This document shows, one piece after another, positions 1 to 11,400 of a DNA stretch of 64,000 nt (its first letter is position 1; each line of letters starts with the position of its first letter). The DNA lies in contig NZ_PXZL01000001.1 in the NCBI RefSeq assembly GCF_003013405.1, positions 124,001-188,000 on the forward strand. Reading direction: 5' to 3'. Made by a program: the position numbers and the translations under genes. This DNA comes from Brevibacillus formosus. GTDB lineage: Bacteria > Bacillota > Bacilli > Brevibacillales > Brevibacillaceae. Below the pieces are notes generated by a model. That model ran no database searches. It was given only the letters and a program-made list of their open reading frames with translations, and was not told the origin of the DNA.

Positions 1-2469
1 ATCATCGAAATCATGGGGGCTGGGAAAACCGAAGAGACAAGTGCAATAGAGCATGTTGGTAATGTACTGCCTGCTGCTGACTCCATAACCGAGCATCGCC
101 GTCGTTTCTCACGGTTTGTTACACGTGAGCAAGCAAACAAACAAACAACATCTGACCTCGACATTGCTATTATTGGTGTTTCCGGTCGCTATCCGCAGGC
201 TGCCAATATACAAGAGTTCTGGAACAATTTGCGGGAAGGCAAGGATTGCATTACAGAAATTCCGCAAGAGCGCTGGGATCACAGCTTGTATTTTGACGAG
301 GATAAGAACAGACAAGGAAAAGCATACAGCAAATGGGGTGGCTTCATAGACGGTGTCGATCAATTTGATCCGCTGTTCTTCCATATTTCTCCTCGTGAAG
401 CGGAAATGATGGACCCTCAAGAACGTCTTTTTCTGGAAACCGTGTGGAATCTGCTCGAAGAGGCGGGACACACGCGAGAGGTATTACAACGTCAATATGA
501 GAATAGAGTCGGCGTCTATGTAGGGGCGATGTATCAGCCGTATCACGCATTCGATACGGATATGGAACAGGGCTCGATCATTTCCCTGTCTTCCTATCAC
601 TCGATTGCCAACCGAGTCTCTTACTTCTTTAATCTGCAAGGTCCAAGCATGGCGATTGATACAGCGTGTTCTTCATCTGCCATTGCCATTTATCATGCCT
701 GCGAAAGCTTGATTAAGGGAGAAAGCTCGCTTGCTATCGCGGGTGGCGTGAATGTTTCGATCCATCCTAAGAAATACCTAGGCTTAAGCCAGGCCCAAAT
801 GATCGGAAGCCACGCCGACAGCAGAAGCTTTGGAGATGGAGACGGATATTTACCAGCAGAAGGCGTAGGTGCTGTACTATTAAAGCCTTTAGCCAAAGCG
901 ATTGAAGATGGAGATTCCATCTTAGCCGTCATCAAATCAGCCGCGACCAATCATGGCGGACGGACCAATGGGTTTTCCGTGCCTAATCCCAACGCACAAG
1001 CGCAATTGATAGAAGAAAATTTTGCTAGAGCGGGCATAGATCCACGGACGATCAGTTATGTGGAAGCCGCCGCTAATGGCTCGCTGCTGGGAGATCCGAT
1101 TGAGTTGAAGTCGTTAACGAATGCTTTTTCGAAGCAGACGGACGATGTCCAGTTTTGTGCGATTGGGTCGGTGAAATCGAATATCGGTCACGCCGAGGCG
1201 GCTTCTGGTATTTCTCAACTGACGAAGGTGGTTTTACAGCTACAGCATCAGGAGTTGGTTCCCTCTATAAAAGCGGAGCCGTTGAACCCGCATGTCAATT
1301 TTGCAGAAACACCTTTTTATCTGCAAAAAGCTCGACAAAAGTGGGATCGACCTGTGGTGAGAATCAATGGAGAAGAACGAGAGATTCCACGCAGGGCGAC
1401 AATCAGTTCGTTTGGAGCAGGCGGGTCTAATGCTCATTTGATTCTCGAAGAATATATTCCGCCACAGACAGAGATGAAATCCATTCCTTCAGCCATTTCA
1501 CCTCAGATCGTGGTATTCTCGGCAAAAAATGGTGAGCGATTGCGAGCCGTCGCCAAGCAGATGCTTGCATTTGCTCAGACGCAAGCGTTTTCCTTGGCGG
1601 ATTTTGCCTATACGCTCCAAGTGAAACGAGAAGCTATGGAATGCAGGCTGGCTATGGTGGTTCAAGATCGAGATGAACTGATTCATGGATTACAGGCGTA
1701 TTTGGAAGCGGTCGAACAAGGCAATGAGCCAGTTGCATCGATTCCTATCTATACAGGAGATCTTGAAGAAGACCATGGAGGAGTGAGAGATCTTCTTTCA
1801 GGCAAGGTAGGAGATACGGTATTGCAGGTTCTTTTAGCAGAAAACAATCAGGAAAAGCTTGCCCTTCATTGGACACAGGGAGGTAAAATTCCTTGGGAAT
1901 CCTTGTATCCACAAGAGCGTCGCACGCTATCCCTGCCTACCTATCCTTTTGCCAGAGAACGCTATTGGCTCTCCACTTACGAGAGTGAGCAGCAGCTTGG
2001 AACTGAAACGGTCAATCCATCTATTGAAAAAGCGACGTTAGCGATTGATATCAACCCGGACAGCCCAACAGAAGAAAATATCGAGCGGGATATGGCACAA
2101 TTTCTCTCACGGGAGTTGCACCTTTCGGAGGGGCAAATCAAGCCAAACAAATATTTCTTGGACTATGGCATGGATTCGATCATGGTTACCAAGTTGATTC
2201 GTCATTTAGAGCAACGCTGGAATATCAAGATCAGAGGGCGGGAAGTGCTGGAGAACCCGACGATGAAATCCTTGGCTCATCTAGTTGCGATAAAAATAAA
2301 AGAGTGGAGTCATAAAGAGATCGCTTCCACTACAGATTTCGAAACAATGTCTCAGAATAGCGGTGAACGGACGGAGAATCCGGCAGTCGGTATGTTGCAA
2401 AAATTCAAAGAAGGCCTGCTAAGCTTGGAAGAGATCGAACAGTTAATCGACAAAGGAGGGATGATATGA
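1..2469 (+). CDS. trans-AT polyketide synthase, C-terminal part (ACP tail, KS0, ACP), cut by window edge
   Basis: The frame is open from base 1, and the first residues (IIEIMG) match the end of other ACPs in this cluster, so the protein starts upstream; the ATG at base 13 is internal. A ketosynthase runs from about residue 54 to 485. Its nucleophile Cys is present (DTACSSS, Cys223) and the NIGH histidine is kept, but the HGTGT histidine is replaced by Ala357 (motif reads EAAANGS). This marks a non-elongating KS0. A flanking subdomain (LPTYPFARERYW) and one ACP follow (DYGMDSI, Ser726). The C-terminus ends in a short helix (SLEEIEQLIDKGG) typical of a docking tail. There is no AT, KR or DH. 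The stop overlaps the next start (ATGA), so translation is probably coupled. The likely role is to hand the upstream acyl chain to the following NRPS condensation domain. Confidence 0.93.
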   Translation: MIEIMGAGKTEETSAIEHVGNVLPAADSITEHRRRFSRFVTREQANKQTTSDLDIAIIGVSGRYPQAANIQEFWNNLREGKDCITEIPQERWDHSLYFDEDKNRQGKAYSKWGGFIDGVDQFDPLFFHISPREAEMMDPQERLFLETVWNLLEEAGHTREVLQRQYENRVGVYVGAMYQPYHAFDTDMEQGSIISLSSYHSIANRVSYFFNLQGPSMAIDTACSSSAIAIYHACESLIKGESSLAIAGGVNVSIHPKKYLGLSQAQMIGSHADSRSFGDGDGYLPAEGVGAVLLKPLAKAIEDGDSILAVIKSAATNHGGRTNGFSVPNPNAQAQLIEENFARAGIDPRTISYVEAAANGSLLGDPIELKSLTNAFSKQTDDVQFCAIGSVKSNIGHAEAASGISQLTKVVLQLQHQELVPSIKAEPLNPHVNFAETPFYLQKARQKWDRPVVRINGEEREIPRRATISSFGAGGSNAHLILEEYIPPQTEMKSIPSAISPQIVVFSAKNGERLRAVAKQMLAFAQTQAFSLADFAYTLQVKREAMECRLAMVVQDRDELIHGLQAYLEAVEQGNEPVASIPIYTGDLEEDHGGVRDLLSGKVGDTVLQVLLAENNQEKLALHWTQGGKIPWESLYPQERRTLSLPTYPFARERYWLSTYESEQQLGTETVNPSIEKATLAIDINPDSPTEENIERDMAQFLSRELHLSEGQIKPNKYFLDYGMDSIMVTKLIRHLEQRWNIKIRGREVLENPTMKSLAHLVAIKIKEWSHKEIASTTDFETMSQNSGERTENPAVGMLQKFKEGLLSLEEIEQLIDKGGMI

Positions 2470-5400
2470 TGCGACGGGAAATCCTCATGGCTTACAAAGA
2501 AGGTAAGCTGTCTGCTGCGGAAGTCCAAGAGAAGCTTCTGGAGCTGGAAACCCCATCGTTTACAAGTCCTCTGTCCGTCGGGCAGCAAGGATTGTGGATG
2601 TTGCAAAAAATGTCTCCTACGATGAGTGCTTATAATGTCCCGTTGTGCTTTTGCATTCGACAGAAATGGGACGTCGCCCTATTTAAACAGGCTTGCCATC
2701 TTATGCTTAAACAGCATCCGATTTTACAAAGTTCGATTATGGAAAAGCATGGTGTTCCGTATCTGCTTCAACGACCGGAGCACTCGCTTGCCATTGAGCA
2801 GGAGGACATCTCACACCTAACGTCCCAGGATGTTTTGCCGTATCTCAGGAAAAAAGTAAAAGAGCCCTTTTCATTGGAAAAGGGTTCTTTGCTTCGCATT
2901 CATCTATTGTCGCGTTCCGAAGAAGAGCATTTTGTCCTGATTACGATTCATCATATGATCTTTGACGGACATTCCTCCTTGCTATTCCTACAAGATTTGG
3001 TCCAAGCCTATATCGAGCTGGTTGAAGGAAAACAGCCAAAAGTAACACCAAATACAACCGTTTACGCTGACTTCGTAAAGTGGGAACAGGACATGATGGC
3101 GAGCGCGGAAGGCGGGGAGCATCGTTCTTACTGGCTGGAGCAATTGTCAGGGACGCTTCCGCAACTGGAGCTCCCTGCCGATCGCCCGCGTTCTTCTGCA
3201 CCAAGCTTTGAGGGGCAGGTTTTTACGCATGTATTTTCAAGAGAATTGAGTCAGCAGGTGAAGCAGCTCTCCAAGCATTACCGCATGAACCCATCAGTTC
3301 TCTTGTTAGGGATATGTAAAGCCTTATTGTATCGTTATACAGGTCAAACAGATGTGATTGTCGGCATGCCGACGATGGGACGTCCAGAAGAGAGATTCGA
3401 TTCTCTGATCGGTTATTTTGTCAATATGATCCCCATTCGCAGTCAAGTAACGGGGGAAAAGCCTTTCTCCCAGTTCATTCGGGAATTGCAGCTTACGCTG
3501 ATTGACGGGATGGATCACGCTGTCTATCCCTTTCCAGCGATGGTTCGCGAGGCGAATATTCCTCGACTTCATGGGAATTCACCCGTATTCGATATCATCT
3601 TTACCTACCAAAATTTTCTGCAATCGCAAAACTTGCAGCGATTTTATGATGAATGTCAGAACAAGCTTGCCATCGAATTGATTGAGGGTGTTCATCAAGA
3701 GGGTGAGTATGAATTTGAGTTAGAGGTGTTTGAGCAGGAAGCCGAGTTTGTATTGAATTTGAAATACAATCCGCATGTATTTGATCAAGTGACGATACAA
3801 CGGATGGCAGGGCATTATCAAAATATCGCAAACGAAGTGATCAAAAATCCTGACATCACTTTGGATGAGATACCACTTATTTCAGCTGAAGAACGAAACA
3901 TGCTGCTCGTTGAGTGGAATGCGACTGAAGCGGCATTCCCACAGGCTTTATGCATCCATGATTTGTTCGAGAAGCGAGTCCAACAAACACCAGATGCCGT
4001 GGCTGTTGTTTATGAAAACCAATCATTGACCTACCGTGAACTGGATGAGCGGGTTACCAAGCTGGCAATCTATTTGCAGACAGAGGGAGCAGGTCCTGAA
4101 GCTACAGTAGGGATATGTGTCGAACGCTCCCTGGAAATGGTCATCGGTATTTTAGGCATTCTGAAAGCTGGCGCAGCTTATGTTCCATTGGACCCAACCT
4201 ATTCCACTGAGCGGTTGGCATACATGGTGGAAGACAGCAAGAGCACTTTGGTGCTTACCCAAGCTCGCCTTTTGGACAAGTTATCTTCAGCCGCAGGAGA
4301 AAATACGAAATGCATCGTGTTAGACAGGGAGTGGGAAGAAGTTGAGCGGACGGCCCAGCGCCAAAAAACGCTCAACCGGATAGTAAACCCAAGCCATCTA
4401 GCTTATGTGATTTATACTTCCGGAAGCACAGGGAAACCCAAAGGGGTCATGGTGACTCATGAAAGCATCATCAACACCCTCTTTTTCCTTGAATCTCGTT
4501 ATCCCGTTATGGAGAACGATGTTTATCTGCTAAAAACCAACTATGTGTTTGATGTTTCTTTGTCCGAGCTGTTTGGTTGGTTCATTGGTAGAGGACGTCT
4601 GGTCATTCTTCCGCCAAATGGGGAGAAGTCACCAGAAATGTTAGCTGAATCGATCGTGAAGCATCGCGTGACTCATGTCAATTTTGTTCCAGCGATGCTG
4701 AATGTCTTCGTCAACGGTGTCGGAGAGAATCAGCCATTTCTACAGCATTGTCCGTTAAAATATGTGATGGTTGCAGGCGAAGCCTTTCCAAAAGAGCTGG
4801 TGAAAAAGACGGTTGCCACTTTTCAAAAGGCGAAGATCGAAAATATTTACGGACCAACGGAAGCCTCTATTTATGCGGCATGGTTCTCCTGCTCTGAAAA
4901 TGAACTGGTCAGCAGCAATACACCAATTGGTAGACCTGTCGCAAATACGCAACTTTACATCGTTGATCGGCATATGAATCCCGTGCCAGTTGGTGTGCCA
5001 GGAGAGCTTTGTATTGCAGGAAAAGGCTTGGCTCGTGGGTATTTGAATCGCCCAGAGCTGACCGCAGAGAAGTTTGTAGATAACCCGTTTACACCTGGAA
5101 CCAAATTGTACAAAACAGGTGATTTAACACGCTGGCTCCCTGATGGAACGATTGAGTATTTAGGCCGAATCGATCATCAAGTGAAAATTCGAGGCTTTCG
5201 AATTGAATTGGGTGAGATCGAGAGCCAACTCATGGCTCATCCACAGATCCAAAGCGTTGTCGTGTTGGTAAAAGAAGAGGGAGATCATAAACGGTTGGTT
5301 GCTTATTATGTTCCGAAAGCAGGTGCCAACCATGAACAGCTTGAGCCCTCAAAATTACGGGAATATTTGAGAGAGAATTTGCCAGAGTATATGCTCCCGG

Positions 5401-8400
5401 CATTTTTTGTTTCCATGGATAAAATTCCGTTAACCGCTAATGGAAAAGTGGATCGCACAGAGCTGCTGAGTCAAAAGCTGGTGGTCACCCAGGCGAAGAA
5501 GCAGAGCCTCCCGCAATCTGATATTGAGCAAAGGACTTTGAAAATTTGGCAGGATATCCTGAATGTAGAGGGGATCAGTACAGAAGATGGCTTTTTCGAT
5601 GTAGGCGGAGATTCGATTCTCGCTACCATGGTTGTAGCCAAAATGACGGAAGAGTTTCAGTGCGATCTAAACGTGACCACTCTGTTTAAGTACGTTAATA
5701 TTCGAGAGATTAGCGAATATATCGCAGCAAGGAAAGAGAAGGAATCGGATGAGCAAGCGGATTTTGTCAATCCGAACCAAGCAATGCCGTCTAGCGAAGG
5801 ACAAGCGGAGGAGGCATATCCTGAATACTATGAGGATAGCATCGCGATCATTGGAATCTCCTGCCACTTCCCGGGAGCGAAAAATCATAGAGAGTTTTGG
5901 GAGAATTTACGAAATGGCGTAGAAAGTGTACGTTTCTTCTCTGATGAGGAAATCAATCAATTACACCTGCCTGATGAATACTTGCAGAATCCGAACTTTA
6001 TTCCGGTGCAGTCCACGATAGAAGGAAAGGATCACTTCGATCCAGGATTCTTTCACCTTTCAGCCAGAGACGCAGAATTTATGGACCCGCAGTTTCGACT
6101 GTTATTGACCCATTCATGGAAAGCATTGGAGGATGCGGGGTATACACCGAAACAGGTTCCGCAGACGGGTGTATTTATGTCGGCGAGCAATAGTTATTAT
6201 CAAGCGCTCTTGCCGCATTTCACCAAGGAATCACCGAATGTCATGAAAGACCCCAATGAGTATGTCTCGTGGGTTTTGGCGCAGGGTGGAACGATTCCCA
6301 CGATGATTTCTCATAAAATGGGGCTGAAGGGACCGAGCTTTGCCGTCCATTCCAATTGTTCCTCCTCATTGGTTGGCTTGCATTTGGCTTATCGCAGTCT
6401 GCAATCGGGTGAATCAAAAGTGGCTTTGGTAGGGGGCGCAACTATTTTCCCTACGACTTATACAGGGTATGTCTATCAAGCTGGATTGAACTTTTCCAGT
6501 GATGGTCATTGCAAGACGTTCGACGCTTCAGCAGACGGCATGATCGGTGGAGAGGGAGTCGGCGTGGTTGTCCTCAAAAAAGCTACCGAGGCTATCAAGG
6601 ACGGGGATCATATTTATGCCCTCATGAGAGGAATTCGCATCAATAATGATGGGGCAGATAAAGTCGGATTTTATGCGCCAAGTATAAAAGGGCAGGCTGA
6701 GGTGATTCAGCAAGTATTAGATGACACCAAGGTTCATCCTGAAACGATTAGCTATATCGAAGCGCATGGAACAGGCACTTATTTAGGAGATCCGATAGAA
6801 TTTGCGGCGCTCAATGAAGTGTATACAAAATACACATCCAATAAACAGTACTGCGGACTTGGATCGGTGAAAACCAATATTGGCCATCTCGATACAGCCG
6901 CAGGGTTAGCAGGCTGCATTAAAGTAGCATTGAGCTTATACCATAATGAGATTCCTCCCTCGCTAAACTATGAAAAGCCGAATCCGAATATCAATTTGGA
7001 TCAGTCGCCGTTTTATGTGGTTGATACGCTCAAAAAATGGGAGGATGCACCTGTTCCCCACAGAGCGGCGTTAAGTTCATTTGGTCTGGGCGGGACGAAT
7101 GCTCATGCGATTTTTGAACAATGCAAGGTTGGGACAGAAACTAAGCGTGTCAGCGTGAGTGATGATAACAACCATCGGGTTTATTTCGTGCCGTTATCAG
7201 CTAAAAACGATGATCGTGTTCTGGCGTATGCCCAGCAACTCGTTGATTTCCTTAAAGATAATCATGAACGAGTTCATATTGCAGATTTGGCCTATACTCT
7301 CCAAATCGGAAGAGAAGCGATGGAGAGCAGGGCTATTTTTATTGTCAAAGACACTGAGGAACTCATTCAAAAGCTGAGTGACTTTTTGAGTGGAGCCGAA
7401 CAAACAGCGGGTAGCTTTCAAGGGAACGTAAGGCAAGCAAGCCAAGAAGTTTCTCTATTAAAAAAGAATGGGTCTAATCGTGAGTTATTTACCAAGCTGT
7501 TTGCAGAAGACGAAGGAAAAAAAGCAGCCGAGCTGTGGAGCAAGGGTCTGGATATCGAGTGGGAAGTCCTGTACAACGATGCAAAGCCGCGTCGCATCAG
7601 CCTGCCTACCTATCCATTTGCTGAGGAGTCCTATGGGGTTCCTGAGAAAGTGTACAAGGAATCGGGAGTGGCTTCTGTACAAATTTCGCCAATCTCTTCA
7701 GCTACTCCAACGACAGAAACGCTTCTTCTCCAACCGTGCTGGAACGAACAGGAGATCAGTCAAAAAGCTGGTTCACCTGCTTTTGCAGAACATCTGGTGA
7801 TTCTTTGTGAATGGGCAGAGGAATTCAGCACGCGTATCGAATCCGAAATGAACGGAGTGCGCTGCCTGGTCTTACAAACACAATCACACGAGGAAGGTAT
7901 CGCAGAACGGTTCCATGCCTACACCGTCCAGGTATTCACGGAAATCCAGCGAATCCTTGCCAATAAACCAAAGGGAAAAGTCCTGCTTCAGCTTGTTGTG
8001 CCTGCCAAAGAGGAACAGCAATGCTTCTCCGCCCTCGCTGGTTTGCTGAAAACGGCGCACTTGGAGAATCCCAAGCTGATTGGACAGCTGATTGAAGTGC
8101 AGGCAGAGGACAATCCAGCGGAATTGGTCCATAAGCTGCAACTAAACAGCACCGATGAGAACAGTAAGCATATTCGTTATCAGGATGGCAAGCGGTGGGT
8201 GAGCGGCTGGACAGAAATGAAAGCTTCTGGGCAAGCCGAGCATGTTTGGAAAAATGACGGGGTCTATCTGATTACGGGCGGTACAGGCGGATTAGGCATG
8301 ATTTTTGCCGAGGAAATCGCTCAGCGAACGAAGGGAGCGACAGTAATTATTACGGGTCGTTCTCCCTTGGATGAAGAAAAGACAGCCAAATGCAATGGAT

Positions 8401-11400
8401 GGATAGCACTAGGAGCCAATATTCAATATCGTCAGGCTGACATCACACAAAAGCAGGCGGCAGAAGAGTTATTCCAAGCCATCAAGCAAGAGTTTGGCAG
8501 CCTTACTGGCATTATTCATAGTGCGGGAGTCATTCGCGACAGTTTCATCATTAGAAAAACAACGGATGAACTGGAACAAGTGCTGGCGCCAAAAGTTTCT
8601 GGACTGGTGCATCTCGATGAAGCAAGCAGGGATATGGCGCTCGATTTCTTTATCCTTTTCTCTTCTGGTGTGGGGTGCTTCGGTAATGCGGGGCAAGCCG
8701 ATTATGCTGCTGCCAATGCCTTTATGGATCAATATGCCAAGTATCGCAGTGGTTTGGTGAAGACAGGCGAACGACAAGGCCAAACACTCTCCATCAATTG
8801 GCCGCTGTGGAAAGATGGCGGTATGCGTGTTGATGAAGCGACAGAGAAGATCATGGAGGCCAGAGGCATGATCGCGATGCCGACTGCAAGCGGCATACAG
8901 GCGCTGTATCAAGGGGTGGCTTCCGGCGCTGTGCAGATGCTGGTTATCGAAGGCAATCTGCCAACACTCAAGGAACAGTTGCTAGGTACTCCTGTCGTGT
9001 CACAGCTCGATTCTGCGCCGATGCAAGATGCGAAGCTGTCAGTCGATGCAGGCGTGTTAAAAGAGAAAACACTCTATCAGCTAAAAGTGATGTTCGGTCA
9101 AGAGACAAGACTGGGAGCAGGCAAAATCGCTGTCGATGAACCGTTCGAAACATACGGAATCGATTCGATTATGGTGATCCAGCTGAATAAAAAGCTAGGT
9201 GATGTCTTTAGCGAATTGTCCAAGACCGTCTTGTATGAATATCAGACTCTTGACACCCTTGCAGATTATCTTGTCGCGGATCATAGGCAGGAATGCATGA
9301 AGTGGACGGGGCTTGATCGTCAGGGTGCGGTCAATCGCGGAACATCAACATCACTCGTGCGTAACGACCGCGCAACATCCGGTTATGAACCGACTCGCAG
9401 TGCAGCCGTGCAATCAGGAAAGCAGATAGCGCGGGAGCCGATTGCCATAATCGGCATGAGCGGACGTTATCCAAAAGCGCGATCGCTGCACGAGTATTGG
9501 GAGAATCTAAAATCTGGAAAGGATTGCATCACAGAAATTCCGGAAGAGCGCTGGTCACTGGATGGCTTTTTCGAGCCTGATCCGGACAAAGCAGTGGCAG
9601 AAGGAAAAAGCTATGGCAAATGGGGCGGCTTTGTAGACGGATTCGCTGACTTTGACCCTCTCTTTTTCAATATGTCCCCGTGGGAAGCGATGCATTTCGA
9701 TCCGCAGGAACGGTTGTTTATGGAGTCTTGCTGGGAAGTGCTGGAGGATGCTGGTTATACGAGACAACAGCTTGCGGAAAAGTACAATCGACGGGTCGGA
9801 GTTTTTGGAGGGATTACAAAAACGGGGTTCAGTTTGTATGGACCTGATTTATGGAAGCAGGGTGAATTGATTTACCCGCACACCTCGTTTAGCTCACTGA
9901 CGAATCGTGTTTCCTATTTCCTCAATCTCCAAGGTCCGAGTATGCCGATTGATACGATGTGCTCCGCTTCGCTCACAGCCATACATGAGGCGTGCGAGCA
10001 TTTGTATAACGGGGATTGTGAACTGGCGATTGCCGGCGGAGTCAATCTGTATCTGCATCCTTCCAGCTATGTCTTCTTGTCAGCGCTGCATATGCTATCC
10101 GTAGATGGACAATGCAAAAGCTTTGGGCAAGGCGGTAACGGTTTTGTACCAGGAGAAGGCGTAGGTACAGTACTGCTCAAACCACTGTCGAAAGCCATTG
10201 CGGATGGCGACCATATCTATGGATTGATTCGTGGTACCAGTGTGAATCACGGCGGAAAAACTAATGGCTATACGGTACCGAATCCAACTGCTCAAGGAGA
10301 GCTGATTCGCCAGGCATTGGATAAGGCAGGTGTTAATGCCAAAACGGTTAGCTATATCGAAGCGCATGGAACAGGCACGGAGCTAGGCGATCCGATTGAA
10401 ATTACGGGTCTCATCCAAGCCTTCCGCAAGGATACTCAGGATACGGGATTTTGTGCGATTGGCTCCGTTAAATCCAATATTGGTCACTTGGAAGCGGCGG
10501 CTGGAATAGCAGGAGTGGCAAAAATATTGCTGCAAATGAAGCATCAGCAGCTAGTCCCAAGCCTGCATGCGAAAGAGCTGAATCCGAATATTCCGTTCGC
10601 GAAAACGCCTTTTGTCGTTCAGCAGGAATTGGCTAAATGGAAGCGACCGCTTATTGAAGTGAATGGCGAAAGAAGAGAATTCCCGCGAATTGCCGGAATT
10701 TCTTCTTTTGGTGCAGGAGGGTCAAATGCACACGTTGTGATTGAGGAATATATTCCTGAGGTCAAGGAGCGTCCGTCGATTACGGTCAGTCCGCAAAATC
10801 CGGCGATCATCGTCCTGTCGGCGAAGAATAAGGAGCGTCTCGTCGAACAAGTGCAGAGACTGTTAGCGTCGATTGAGGAGCAATCATTTACAGATGTGGA
10901 CCTGGCTGATATTGCGTATACGCTGCAAGTGGGACGCGAGGCAATGGAAGAGCGCCTGGCCCTCATGGCGAGCTCGCTTTCAGAGTTGGTAGAGAAATTG
11001 CAAAGCTTTCTTGCAGGAGATGACAACATTGCCGACCTTTATCGTGGTCAGGTAAAGCGCAGCAGAGAAACAGCAGACATCTTCGCAGGCGATGAAGAAT
11101 TGCAAGAAGCGATTGAAAAATGGATGCAACGCAAAAAATTCTCCAAGCTTCTCGATTTCTGGGTGAAGGGCTTGAATATTGACTGGAATAAGCTTTATGA
11201 CGACAAAAAGCCTCGTCGGATCAGCTTGCCTGCCTATCCTTTTGCCAGAGAGCATTACTGGCTGCCCAAACCGAAGACACAGCCGTCCACTCACACACAA
11301 GGCACGCTTGGAATGACTGCTTCCCTGCATCCTTTGCTGCATCAAAATACTTCGGATCTTTGTGAGCAAAGATTCAGCTCTACTTTTGATGGTCAGGAAT

